A DNA stretch of 15,527 nt from Gammaproteobacteria bacterium (GCA_029861795.1 JAOTYS010000056.1:1-15527), one strand, 5' to 3'; positions 1 through 7,739 are shown, counted from the first letter of the stretch. The notes: a model not told the origin generated them from the letters alone. Made by a program: numbers and translations.

Positions 1-469
1 TCTGGTGAGCTTTGATACCGACATGATTGGGCCGTTTGGTTATTGTGCCGACGTGTCACGCACCTATTTCTGTGGACCGGGCAAGCCTACCGCGGCACAA
101 AGAACATTTTACGCATTGGCGTACGAGCAGATCCAACACAACATGGAGCTCGTGGCGCCGGGAGTCAGTTTCCAAGAGTACGCAGAAAAAGCCTGGAAGA
201 TTCCGGACAAATATTGGAAGAACCGTTATGGATCATTGGCACACGGCGTAGGTCTGTGTGACGAATGGCCAATAATTGGTCACGCCGGAGACGATCGAGC
301 TAACTATCCTGGTGAGTTAGTACCCGGCATGACGATCTGCATTGAAAGTTACATCGGTGAGAAAGGTGGTAAAGAAGGCGTCAAACTGGAACAGCAACTG
401 CTGGTGACCGACTACGGTCACAAACTGCTCAGCACATTCCCGTTTGAGGCTGAATTGATGGGATCTTGA
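1..469 (+). CDS. dddP: DddP-like DMSP lyase (M24 metallopeptidase fold), C-terminal part only
   Basis: The frame is open to the left edge, so this is the C-terminal part of a longer protein (M24 proteins of this type are about 400-450 residues). DddP cleaves dimethylsulfoniopropionate to dimethyl sulfide and acrylate using an M24 fold with a di-iron site. Numbering from the GTG at base 5, the visible residues D4, D6, D16, H80, E114 and E129 form the metal site. From memory, the published DddP ligands are D295, D297, D307, H371, E406 and E421 with catalytic D377. Offset by 291 these match exactly for the three Asp and the His, and within one residue for the two Glu. D86, in the segment HGVGLCDEWP, falls on D377. 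Ordinary Xaa-Pro peptidases share the D/D/H/E/E set but not D6 and D86 together, so DddP is favoured over a peptidase. It converges on the next gene. Confidence 0.75.
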   Translation, partial: LVSFDTDMIGPFGYCADVSRTYFCGPGKPTAAQRTFYALAYEQIQHNMELVAPGVSFQEYAEKAWKIPDKYWKNRYGSLAHGVGLCDEWPIIGHAGDDRANYPGELVPGMTICIESYIGEKGGKEGVKLEQQLLVTDYGHKLLSTFPFEAELMGS

Positions 470-485
470 TGCCTCCCGCCCCCTG

Positions 486-537
486 GTAGGTATGTTTTTA
501 GGCGTACAGAAGGTTGCTCGCTTGAAAGCGAACCTAC
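486..537. repeat. REP-like 52-bp two-hairpin element between convergent genes
   Basis: The outer arms GTAGGT (486-491) and ACCTAC (532-537) are reverse complements. Inside are a TTTA-loop hairpin (about 490-507, several T.G wobble pairs) and a TGAA-loop hairpin (stem TCGCT at 518-522, AGCGA at 527-531). The same 52-base layout, segment by segment, occurs at 15422-15473. It fills most of the gap between the 3' ends of the dddP-like gene and the di-iron gene and could act as a bidirectional transcription stop, although there is no T run of the classical kind. Confidence 0.7.
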
Positions 538-549
538 GAGCACATCGTG

Positions 550-1305
550 TCACCAAGTTACGTCAAGAATATCGACACCTAACCCGCGCACATTATCGGG
601 TGTCGGCAGGACAATGTTTGCCTTCTCCAATGCCGGGGTGATTTCCTTCACATACTTGCGCATCTCCGTATCGCTGTCCTCAGTCTTCAGACCATACTTA
701 TGTGCGATTTGGTTTCCTTGGCTGCGCGGGCGACCAAGTAACCGCATTGCGCGGGGGAACCATCGATTGACATAACGCTGCACCTCTTCACGCTTTCCGT
801 TATTAGAAAATTCAACGATCTCATTGGCACCCTCATTGCCGTGACGCGCCTCATCTCGCAAGATAGGAGCGAGCACTTCAGAATAAGGTTTGAAGCTCGA
901 GTCGCGCATGGTCCATAACCAGATTCTCCCCGCACGATCGATCAGATGCTTGAAGACACACACTTCTACCCAGTCCTTGACTTCATCATCTTTACCTAGA
1001 AAATGCATGGCCAATGGTCGACGCCGCGACAAAACAAGCTCTAAGTCGACACCGATTTGCTTTGCCAATTTCTCTACCGCGGCCACATGAACCGCCTCAT
1101 CGTGAGCGGTCTCCACCAATTCGACCTTGTGTTCTGGTTTCTCCAGGTACTGCACCGTTCGGCAAAATAACTCGCAGGCCGCAATTTCACCCTGTAACTG
1201 CTTACCCACTAAGATGCACAACATCTTCTTGTATTCTTCTGGCGCGCCGTGCCAATTGTCGAAGTCAAACTGATGTGGTTTATAGATAGATTCAGTGGAG
1301 CTCAT
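550..1305 (-). CDS. PaaA-like ferritin-fold di-iron protein A
   Basis: This is a 251-residue, mostly helical protein of the PaaA/PaaC (phenylacetyl-CoA epoxidase subunit) superfamily; such proteins use a carboxylate-bridged di-iron centre to activate O2 on CoA-thioester substrates. The ligand set is complete: E40, E70 with H73 (DEAVH), D123 (IDRAG) and E152 with H155 (DEARH). The spacings E40-E70 (30) and D123-E152 (29) match E. coli PaaA as I recall its sequence. The protein is shorter than PaaA (about 310), lacking its C-terminal tail. The start ATG at 1305 has only a weak AGAG ribosome site. It lies 93 bases downstream of the thiolase on the same strand, so co-transcription is likely. It resembles protein B (6974-7705) more than C or D through the shared DRAG motif. 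Substrate unknown; it need not be phenylacetyl-CoA. Confidence 0.8.
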   Translation of the reverse strand: MSSTESIYKPHQFDFDNWHGAPEEYKKMLCILVGKQLQGEIAACELFCRTVQYLEKPEHKVELVETAHDEAVHVAAVEKLAKQIGVDLELVLSRRRPLAMHFLGKDDEVKDWVEVCVFKHLIDRAGRIWLWTMRDSSFKPYSEVLAPILRDEARHGNEGANEIVEFSNNGKREEVQRYVNRWFPRAMRLLGRPRSQGNQIAHKYGLKTEDSDTEMRKYVKEITPALEKANIVLPTPDNVRGLGVDILDVTW

Positions 1306-1398
1306 GTGTGCTGCTCTACGTCAATAATTGCAGGTCCCGAAGTGTATCTTGCATCATTGTGCACCTGAAGCCACATCTACCAGCACCGCATCTTAAAT

Positions 1399-2601
1399 CT
1401 ATCCCTTTAAAACTATGATGCTCATTGCTGCGGAACCACTGGTCATCTCATTGGCGACACGCCCCCCTCGATTGTGGGCAACTGCGACCTCCACCCCTTG
1501 GACCTGGCGTACACCCGCCTCGCCTCGCAGTTGCCAAGTGAGTTCGCAAAGTTGTGCTATACCCGTTGCCCCGATGGGGTGGCCACGGGCGATAAGCCCG
1601 CCGCTAGGATTGACCGGCACCCTACCCCCAATAAAAACGTCGCCCTCGTCTATAAGGCGCCACCCTTCGCCACGCGGGGCAAGGTCTAAGTCTTCGTAGG
1701 CGAAAAGCTCGCCCGCCGCGGTGGCGTCGTGCACTTCGGCGAGGTCAACGTCTGCACCGTTGATACCTGCTCGCTCATAAACCCTTCTAGCCAATGCGGC
1801 GACCTGAGATCCCTCGCTCTCCAGGGAATCACTCGTTATTCCGGTTGCGGCGACCTTGGGCCCATCGACACCGTGAGACTTAGCCCAATCACTCGAAACC
1901 AGAACAATTGCGGCCGCACCGTCACTCAAGGGCGAGCACATTAGTAAGGTCAACGGTTCAACAATTGTTCGCGACCCGAGCACACTTTCCACATCATGCC
2001 GCTTCTGATATTGCGCGTGGGTATTATTCGCGCCGTTGCAATGATTCTTTGCGGCAATGGCGGCGAGATGATTCGGTGTGGCCTCACTCTTTTTCAGATA
2101 GGCGCGCACCTTTTCCGCATATAGATCCATAAAAATAGAGCGACCTTTGTCTGCTGCACCGAGACGCCGCTGCAACGCCGCCAGTTCCTCAACATCAGTA
2201 CATGTTTCCAGTGCCTTGAACGAGACCGCCTTATCTGGATGCACCATCTTTTCAAAACCCACCACCAATGCCACATCGGCCATGCCACCACGCACATAAA
2301 CATCTGCCAGATGAAATGCCGATGATCCCGAGGCACACGCATTTTCAATGTTGAACAGGGGAATTCCCCCAATGCCTGAAGACTTCAAACTCACCTGACC
2401 GCGCACCGCCTCTTGTCCGGTCATGACGCCGGCAACCGAGTTGGAAGCAAACACGCATCCCAGATCTTCCTTGGCCAGGCCTGCATCCGCGATCGCTTTG
2501 GAAATCGCCTCGCCGGCGAGATCCTTGAGGCTTCGCTCAAGAGCCTTGCCGAACTTGGTCATCCCTACACCAGTAATCACTGTTTGGTTTGCTGTACTCA
2601 T
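1399..2601 (-). CDS. SCP2-type thiolase / acetyl-CoA acetyltransferase family
   Basis: A 400-residue thiolase-fold enzyme that would condense or cleave 3-ketoacyl-CoA. Active-site marks are all present: nucleophile C89 in NACASGSS, H291 in EVHDATAAGE, H341 in GHPIGATG and H376 in AHNRGG. The HNxGG ending in place of the CxG loop of classical thiolases is typical of the SCP2/lipid-transfer thiolase branch. The start is taken at the ATG at 2601, because AAGGTG lies 7 bases upstream; a GTG at 2628 would add nine residues unlike the family. It is divergent from the acyl-CoA ligase and is followed by di-iron protein A. SCP2-type thiolases often have a DUF35 (OB-fold) partner next to them; none is present here. 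The exact substrate cannot be told. Confidence 0.88.
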   Translation of the reverse strand: MSTANQTVITGVGMTKFGKALERSLKDLAGEAISKAIADAGLAKEDLGCVFASNSVAGVMTGQEAVRGQVSLKSSGIGGIPLFNIENACASGSSAFHLADVYVRGGMADVALVVGFEKMVHPDKAVSFKALETCTDVEELAALQRRLGAADKGRSIFMDLYAEKVRAYLKKSEATPNHLAAIAAKNHCNGANNTHAQYQKRHDVESVLGSRTIVEPLTLLMCSPLSDGAAAIVLVSSDWAKSHGVDGPKVAATGITSDSLESEGSQVAALARRVYERAGINGADVDLAEVHDATAAGELFAYEDLDLAPRGEGWRLIDEGDVFIGGRVPVNPSGGLIARGHPIGATGIAQLCELTWQLRGEAGVRQVQGVEVAVAHNRGGRVANEMTSGSAAMSIIVLKG

Positions 2602-2969
2602 GCATTGACACCTTGGTGAACAGGACACCTTTGCGCTAGGGGGTCTGGTCCTTGGGACTCAATTGTGGTATTTCAGTACCGATTACGTGCGCCAACATGC
2701 TAATTCAAATCAAAGCCCCTGGGAAGACTGAGTTAGGCCGGTGCCATACTGTTCGACTCCATACTCAAGGGATAGCGAAACGCGAGCTGTCTCCTCCTGG
2801 CATATAGCGTTTGACTGCGGCAGATCATCTCAGCGGTTTTCCGATAAGGCATGACTTGCAAAATGAAATGGGTATCATATTCACAGAACTTTACTCTGCA
2901 CCCCCAGCGTATATCTTGCAGCAATCAGACTTATCAAACCAATGAGTGAGGAATGAAGTGGAGGTGAGC
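2602..2969. other. Divergent intergenic region between thiolase and acyl-CoA ligase
   Basis: About 370 bases separate the two divergent start codons and should hold promoters for both operons. No convincing -35/-10 pair was found by eye on either strand; the best pairs have wrong spacing or poor -10 boxes. The short ORF at 2733-2924 on the minus strand has no ribosome site and looks spurious. The REP-like hairpin element found in other gaps is absent here. Confidence 0.5.
2960..2967 (+). promoter_or_regulatory. Strong Shine-Dalgarno deciding the acyl-CoA ligase start
   Basis: GGAGGTGA is a full-length match to the 16S anti-Shine-Dalgarno sequence and ends two bases before the ATG at 2970 (GGAGG to ATG is 5 bases). 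It argues for the ATG rather than the in-frame GTG at 2946. Confidence 0.8.
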
Positions 2970-4586
2970 ATGACTGGACTTCGTAACGATCGAGAATACG
3001 ATCCAGCAGACGTTAAACGATTCTGGGATGAGGGCCACTGGAACGGCGACACTATTACGACCTGGCTCGAGCGGTGGGCTAACGAGAATCCTGACGGACC
3101 GTCGATTATCGGCCCTGATGGCACGCTGACCCACCGACAAGTCTACGAGAAGGCGCAACGCATGGCGGGCGCTTTGCTCGAACTAGGACTCAAGAAAGGC
3201 GAAGCGGTTGGCATCCAGCTCACAAATACACCCGAGTTTCTACTGACCTATTACGGCGTCGCTATGGCCGGGGGTGTTTTGTTGACTATGCATATGCCCT
3301 ATCGGGCGGGCGAGATGGAGCCACTATTAAACCACGGAAAGGCAAAGGCGGTGGTGTGCGAACCACCAACAGAAAAATATGATGCGCCAGCAATGATGCA
3401 CTCACTTAAAGGCAAAGTCCCCACCCTAGAGCATGTGCTGGTGGCGCCCGGTGGCGAGGTGCCATCGGATTGCGTTTCGCTCAAACAGATGATTGACAAC
3501 GGACCAATAAAAGAAATACCCGATGCGCCAAAGTCGAATGATCCGGTGTTGCTGTGCTTCACCTCCGGCACCTCGGCCGCACCCAAGGCAGTGCTGCGCA
3601 CCTACGATACCTCACTGTCTAACGGGAGGATCTATGGCGGGACCATCGAAGTAAACAGTGATGACCGTGCCATGATTGTGCCACCGTTCACCCATGTGTT
3701 CGGGCTTTGCTGTCTACACAACGCTATGGCCTATGGAGCGCCAACAGTGTTGATCAAGGCATTCACCCCGGAACTGTTTGTCGAGACAGTGGAACGGGAC
3801 AAACCCACGCTATTGTTTTCTTCTCCCGCCCCTATTGCAGCAACGCTGAAGTCAGGCCTGCTGAAGGGCCCTATCCCCTCCATGCGCTACGTGGTGCTGG
3901 CAGGATCCATTGTGCCACCAGTAGTGTCCCAAGATTTCGAAGAATATCTCCCCAACGGCAGAGTGGGTGGGCTGTTTGGCATGACAGAGATCGTTCTAGT
4001 TACAGCAACCTCACTGGACGGCAGTGCGAAAGAACGTCATCACTCAACGGGGAAACCCACCAAGGGCGTGGAGGTACGAGTTTCCTCCACTGAAGACGGC
4101 CGGATTCTCGGTCCCGGAGAAGAAGGCGAGCTCGAAGTGCGTGCCTATTGCAACATGTCCGGATACCTTAACAATCCGGAAGCCAACCAAAGGTCTTTTA
4201 CCAAAGACAATTTCTTCAAGACCGGGGATCTGGCCATTATCGATGAAGACAGGAACGTTCAAATCACGGGGCGCGCCAAAGACATCATTAATCGCGGAGG
4301 TGTCAAGATTAACCCCACAGACATCGAAAACCTGGTGGCTGCCCATCCGAAAGTGGTTCTTGCCGCCATTGCACCCATGCCCGATGACATTCTGGGTGAG
4401 AAGGCGTGCCTGTTTGTGACTGTCGTAGCTGGAGAGACATTAAGGCTGGAAGAAGTAACATCCTATCTAGGAGAGAATAACGTGGCCAAGTTGCGGTGGC
4501 CCGAGAAGCTTATCATTGTCGACGATATGCCAATGACACCCACCAAAAAAGTTATGAAGCATGAACTCAGCGCCTTGGTGAGCTAA
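2970..4586 (+). CDS. Acyl-CoA synthetase / AMP-dependent acid-CoA ligase
   Basis: A 538-residue ANL-superfamily enzyme that activates a carboxylic acid to its CoA thioester through an acyl-adenylate, acting in the cytosol. Motifs in order: P-loop TSGTSAAPK (198-206), A5 FGMTE (336-340), TGD (418-420), hinge and A8 GRAKDIINRGG (434-444) and the A10 lysine in PTKKVMK (about K527, with K526 where Gly is usual). The length is normal for medium-chain or cyclic acid ligases. The fatty/cyclohexanecarboxylate type is more likely than the benzoate type, but the acid cannot be assigned. It leads a plus-strand unit with the GST 67 bases downstream and is divergent from the thiolase. It probably supplies the CoA thioester used by neighbouring enzymes (inference). 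Confidence 0.88.
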   Translation: MTGLRNDREYDPADVKRFWDEGHWNGDTITTWLERWANENPDGPSIIGPDGTLTHRQVYEKAQRMAGALLELGLKKGEAVGIQLTNTPEFLLTYYGVAMAGGVLLTMHMPYRAGEMEPLLNHGKAKAVVCEPPTEKYDAPAMMHSLKGKVPTLEHVLVAPGGEVPSDCVSLKQMIDNGPIKEIPDAPKSNDPVLLCFTSGTSAAPKAVLRTYDTSLSNGRIYGGTIEVNSDDRAMIVPPFTHVFGLCCLHNAMAYGAPTVLIKAFTPELFVETVERDKPTLLFSSPAPIAATLKSGLLKGPIPSMRYVVLAGSIVPPVVSQDFEEYLPNGRVGGLFGMTEIVLVTATSLDGSAKERHHSTGKPTKGVEVRVSSTEDGRILGPGEEGELEVRAYCNMSGYLNNPEANQRSFTKDNFFKTGDLAIIDEDRNVQITGRAKDIINRGGVKINPTDIENLVAAHPKVVLAAIAPMPDDILGEKACLFVTVVAGETLRLEEVTSYLGENNVAKLRWPEKLIIVDDMPMTPTKKVMKHELSALVS

Positions 4587-4653
4587 AGCCAATCAGGGTT
4601 TTGCCATTTCATGCTATCGTCATGCACGATCTTTAATGTAAGGAGAACAATTC

Positions 4654-5283
4654 TTGAAATTCTATGACTGTAAAACGGCGCCCAATCCTAGACGAGTGCG
4701 TATGTTTTTCGCCGAGAAAGGCCTCGAAGTGCCCACTGAGCAAGTGGATCTGCGAGGTGGCGAGCACCTGAGAGATGAATTCAAAGCCAAGAATCCCGAT
4801 TGCACCGTGCCAATGCTAGAGCTGGATGATGGTACTTGTATCAGTGAATCCATGGCTATCTGTCGCTACTTCGAGGAAGTCAATCCAGAGCCGCCACTAT
4901 TTGGCTCTACTCCTACAGAGAAGGCCCAGGTGGAGATGTGGAATCGCCGTTTTGAGCACGATGGCTTGTTTGCTTGTGCGGAAGCCTTTCGAAACTCCAC
5001 ACCAGGTTTCAAAAGCCGCGCCATCCCTGGACCGATCAACTTTGAGCAAATACCAGAACTGGCAGAGCGTGGGAAAGCCCGTACCCAACACTTTCTGGAA
5101 GTGCTAAATGACCGACTTGGCGAAAGTAAATTCGTTGCGGGCGATAAGTTTTCTGTGGCCGATATCACCACCTTAGTGAGCGTGGATTTCGCCGGCTGGC
5201 TAAAGTTCAAACCCCAGGAAGAACACGTGCATTTAAAGCGCTGGTATGAAGAGGTTTCCAATCGTCCTAGTGCATCGGCCTAA
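4654..5283 (+). CDS. Glutathione S-transferase
   Basis: A 209-residue soluble GST with an N-terminal thioredoxin-like domain (about 1-76) and an all-helical C-terminal domain. The glutathione-binding marks are the cis-Pro pair VP at 52-53 and the SES segment at 64-66 followed by AICRYFEE; the N-terminal motif TAPNPRRVR (8-16) carries the position of the catalytic Ser/Cys/Asn. The start is TTG at 4654, supported by AGGAG at 4641-4645 with 8 bases of spacing. It follows the acyl-CoA ligase on the same strand. It may detoxify electrophiles such as epoxides made in the pathway, or it may be unrelated; the substrate is not readable. Confidence 0.87.
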   Translation: MKFYDCKTAPNPRRVRMFFAEKGLEVPTEQVDLRGGEHLRDEFKAKNPDCTVPMLELDDGTCISESMAICRYFEEVNPEPPLFGSTPTEKAQVEMWNRRFEHDGLFACAEAFRNSTPGFKSRAIPGPINFEQIPELAERGKARTQHFLEVLNDRLGESKFVAGDKFSVADITTLVSVDFAGWLKFKPQEEHVHLKRWYEEVSNRPSASA

Positions 5284-5307
5284 CGAGCCAACGGGTAGTT
5301 CGGGAGT

Positions 5308-5372
5308 GTGCGCCTAAAGACGCACCTACGAGACAAAGAATGACAAACCTATATAGGCTCGGCTTTAGCCGA
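5308..5372. repeat. REP-like hairpin pair in the gap before the transporter
   Basis: Stem GTGCGCC (5308-5314), loop TAAA and GACGCAC (5319-5325) form a hairpin with one C.A mismatch, followed by CCTAC. After a short spacer containing the palindrome CCTATATAGG (5348-5357) comes the hairpin TCGGC-TTTA-GCCGA (5359-5372). These are halves of the same element found at 486-537 and at the right end. The 145-base gap holds nothing else recognisable. Confidence 0.65.
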
Positions 5373-5428
5373 ACGAGGTACCGAGGATAGCGCGCCAGCG
5401 ATTCTGGCTCGGTAGCGGGCTTGCATTT

Positions 5429-6280
5429 GTGTCGGCGTTGGCCTTTGCCCTCAACGTCCCTTGTGTCGGCTTAGTCTATCAGCACGGTGGTAACATCCAC
5501 GCCGTCAACCTGGTGAGGCCTTTATTTTTTCTGCTGTGCCTGGGCATCTGGATAGGATTACGCGATAGCTCTATTCTACTGCCGACCCGACAGAGAAACT
5601 CAAGCTACCTACTTGGCTTGTTAATTTGCATCGAGTTCTACGCGGTGCACTCAGCGATACGTTATATCCCGGTGGGGCTTTCTATTTTATTGATGTATAC
5701 CTATCCCATCATCGTTGCCATCGTCGTGGTTAGTATCAATAGGCAAAGACCGGCGGCGAGGATGATCGCGGCAATATTTGTAGCCTTCGCCGGACTCGTG
5801 CTTGCTTTAGGGGCGCCCACTGATGGGCTCGACTGGCGTGGCATAGCCTGGTCAGCACTCGCCTCGGTAGGAATGTGTGCAATCGTGACGATCAGTGAAC
5901 GCACTACCGCAGAACATGATAATGCAGCGGTCATGTTTCACAGCATGATAATCGCGTCATTGGCGATGATCGCCATCGTGCTCATTGGCGCACCCATCAC
6001 ATGGCCCGACGATCAGACTGGTCTTGTGGCTTTGTTCGCCGCCACCGGGCTCTATGTGATCGCAACTTCCCTGCTGTTTGTAGCAGTGGATATGATCGGA
6101 CCACTGCGCTTCGCCGTTATCGACAACACCTCACCGATTTGGGCGACGTTGTTCGGTTTTATCCTGCTGGCCGAGACCCTAAGCTGGCACCAAGGGTTAG
6201 GGGCCGTATTGGTAATAGGTGGGGTGATCACCGTTCAGCTGTTACATCCCCCAGCACAAGCTACATCAGTCATACATTGA
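5429..6280 (+). CDS. EamA/DMT-family transporter, start uncertain
   Basis: A very hydrophobic protein of 283 residues with about ten membrane helices in two similar halves, typical of drug/metabolite (EamA) permeases that export small metabolites through the inner membrane. A conserved-looking segment of the second EamA half is IGPLRFAVIDNTSPIWATL, near residue 230. The start chosen is GTG at 5429, but it has no good ribosome site and opens directly into the first membrane helix. The frame is open back to a TAG at 5366-5368 that lies inside the repeat hairpin, with no ATG, GTG or TTG between. The 5' end may therefore be slightly truncated by, or built next to, the repeat. The substrate is unknown. 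Confidence 0.8.
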   Translation: MSALAFALNVPCVGLVYQHGGNIHAVNLVRPLFFLLCLGIWIGLRDSSILLPTRQRNSSYLLGLLICIEFYAVHSAIRYIPVGLSILLMYTYPIIVAIVVVSINRQRPAARMIAAIFVAFAGLVLALGAPTDGLDWRGIAWSALASVGMCAIVTISERTTAEHDNAAVMFHSMIIASLAMIAIVLIGAPITWPDDQTGLVALFAATGLYVIATSLLFVAVDMIGPLRFAVIDNTSPIWATLFGFILLAETLSWHQGLGAVLVIGGVITVQLLHPPAQATSVIH

Positions 6281-6414
6281 TTGCGAACCGATCGCTGCCT
6301 TGGTTACGTGTATGCCTTACCGACTTGCAATCACGCATTTAACCGCCGATGATTATTCCAAGTCATCACAAGGAAAGCGCATGGCAATGGAGAGCACAAC
6401 ATTAGTTCGCGAGT

Positions 6415-6477
6415 GTGCGCCTAAAGGCGCACCTACAATCCTATGTAGGTCCGGCTTTAACCGAACGATATACCTAC
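6415..6477. repeat. REP-like hairpin element upstream of the HhH gene
   Basis: A perfect hairpin, GTGCGCC (6415-6421), loop TAAA, GGCGCAC (6426-6432), is followed by CCTAC, 8 bases, GTAGGT (6445-6450), a TTTA-loop hairpin around 6452-6464 and ACCTAC (6472-6477). It occupies the 3' part of the 207-base gap after the transporter and ends about 10 bases before the next start codon, so it would lie in that gene's 5' leader. Confidence 0.7.
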
Positions 6478-6487
6478 GAAAAACGGA

Positions 6488-6964
6488 ATGCTTGACGTGA
6501 TACCGCAAATCGAAAAAACAGAGGTGGTTCGCATCCTAGAGGATATAGCAACCCTGCTCGAATTCGCTGACACTAGTGTCTTTGAGGTGATGGCGTTTCG
6601 TAACGGCGCGCAATATCTGGATGAGTGGAACGGCGACCTAGCCGACGCGGTCGCTAATGCAACACTGACAGAAATCTACGGGATAGGCAAAGGGCTGGCG
6701 TCCGTAATTTCCGATCTGGTGTTGACCGGTAAATCCGAGAAGTACGACCAATTACGGACGATGTTTCCTGAGACCTTACTCGAACTCCGGCGAGTTCCAG
6801 GACTAGGAACCAAGAAGATCAAAACACTCTATGAGCAGCTCGGTATCGATAGTCTAGACAGCCTTGAACGCGCTGCTAAAGCGCAAAATATTCGTAAACT
6901 AAAAGGTTTCGGGGCCGCTACCGAGGAACGCATTATCGCTGCGATGGAACGATCGCGCCGTTAA
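6488..6964 (+). CDS. Stand-alone PolX-type helix-hairpin-helix protein
   Basis: A 158-residue protein matching only the N-terminal 8-kDa plus fingers part of family X DNA polymerases. It has the helical start IARxL-like (16-25, here VRILEDIATLLEF), FRNGAQYLD (37-45), a first HhH GIGKGLA (65-71), a second HhH VPGLGTKK (103-110) and the GFGAATEE segment (140-147). The palm nucleotidyl-transfer domain and the PHP exonuclease domain of bacterial PolX are absent, and the 10-base gap to the convergent neighbour leaves no room for them. It should bind DNA non-specifically, perhaps at gaps or 5' phosphates. The start at ATG 6488 has a poor ribosome site; GTG at 6497 is possible. It is probably a real stand-alone gene rather than a recent truncation, since the end is clean. 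Confidence 0.8.
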   Translation: MLDVIPQIEKTEVVRILEDIATLLEFADTSVFEVMAFRNGAQYLDEWNGDLADAVANATLTEIYGIGKGLASVISDLVLTGKSEKYDQLRTMFPETLLELRRVPGLGTKKIKTLYEQLGIDSLDSLERAAKAQNIRKLKGFGAATEERIIAAMERSRR

Positions 6965-6973
6965 TTCACACTA

Positions 6974-7705
6974 TCATTGAAGGTCGAAAGCCCCGGCAGT
7001 ACGGGGCGCAATCTCCACACCAGCCGCGCGAAATGATGGAAACGTCAACCGAGCCTGTTGCATGATTGGAACAAGGGATTTGAAAAAGCGATAGTGGACT
7101 TCATCGGTGTCATAGCGCTTTAGTCCAACTTCTACGCAGTAGCGATTGTCACCGTCGCGTAACCGACCAAAAGCGCGTTTCACGGTGACCGGCAGCAACT
7201 CGTTGATCAGCTCCTGCATCTCGCCACGCTTTTTAGCATCGCGACACACTTCAATTGTCTGATCGGCGCCGTATTGCTGGTGCTGGGCCTCGTCCGCGAG
7301 AATCTTCTTCATTTGATTTCCCCACGCAGGCAGACTGTTGTTCTTGTAAGCCTGAATCTGACAAGTGCCGGCGCGATCGCCGATTAGATTAAAGGCAACG
7401 ACTTCCACCCAAGACTTTAGCCCTTCCTTACCAACCCCAAAGAACTCGCCAGCATTGCCGCGGCGTTCTAACAGTTCATCTACATCTTCTCCTAGGGCCT
7501 CGAGCAGGTCCGCACAGATGCGCACATGATCGGACTCTTCCTGAGTGAAGCGCGCCTGTTGTACACGGTCTTTCCAGGTCGGACCTAAGGCAATGGCGTG
7601 GCCAAAGAGCTCGCAGGTAGCCGACTCCGCAAAGACCTGTCGAGTGAGAAGGCGAATCGCCATCTGCTTGTATTCAGGAGCCATATCTTGGGGAATATCG
7701 TGCAT
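6974..7705 (-). CDS. PaaA-like ferritin-fold di-iron protein B
   Basis: A 243-residue PaaA/PaaC-superfamily protein with a full set of di-iron ligands: E27, E57 with H60 (EESDH), D110 (GDRAG) and E139 with H142 (DEAQH). The spacings E27-E57 (30) and D110-E139 (29) are the same as in protein A. It shares CELF, WVEV and DRAG with A, so the two are close paralogs. The start is set at ATG 7705, because GGGAG (7714-7718) lies 8 bases upstream; the ATG at 7720 has no ribosome site, and the longest frame from 7798 would run into the upstream MaoC-like gene. It is the last gene of the D-C-MaoC-B unit, 34 bases after the MaoC-like gene. Probably an O2-activating oxygenase on a CoA-bound substrate (inference). 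Confidence 0.8.
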   Translation of the reverse strand: MHDIPQDMAPEYKQMAIRLLTRQVFAESATCELFGHAIALGPTWKDRVQQARFTQEESDHVRICADLLEALGEDVDELLERRGNAGEFFGVGKEGLKSWVEVVAFNLIGDRAGTCQIQAYKNNSLPAWGNQMKKILADEAQHQQYGADQTIEVCRDAKKRGEMQELINELLPVTVKRAFGRLRDGDNRYCVEVGLKRYDTDEVHYRFFKSLVPIMQQARLTFPSFRAAGVEIAPRTAGAFDLQ

Positions 7706-7713
7706 CTTGAGTA

Positions 7714-7718
7714 CTCCC
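7714..7718 (-). promoter_or_regulatory. Shine-Dalgarno deciding the start of di-iron protein B
   Basis: GGGAG on the minus strand is 8 bases before the ATG at 7705 and overlaps the alternative ATG at 7720, which therefore lacks a site of its own. Confidence 0.65.
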
Positions 7719-7739
7719 ATGTTTGCTTGGAGATGGCCG

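Noticed and set aside
317..556. 79-codon minus-strand frame opposite the end of the dddP-like gene
   Set aside because: It overlaps both the coding region with conserved metal ligands and the hairpin element; shadow frame.
550..1305. Calling protein A a true phenylacetyl-CoA epoxidase subunit (paaA)
   Set aside because: It is about 60 residues shorter than PaaA and lacks the paaB, C, D, E neighbours; only family-level assignment is supported.
2733..2924. 63-codon minus-strand frame in the thiolase/ligase gap
   Set aside because: No ribosome site, odd composition and no similarity; it lies where divergent promoters are expected.
4608..4640. Terminator between the acyl-CoA ligase and GST genes
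   Set aside because: The only hairpin (ATCGT/ACGAT, 5 bp) is weak and followed by only three T; the 67-base gap fits read-through.
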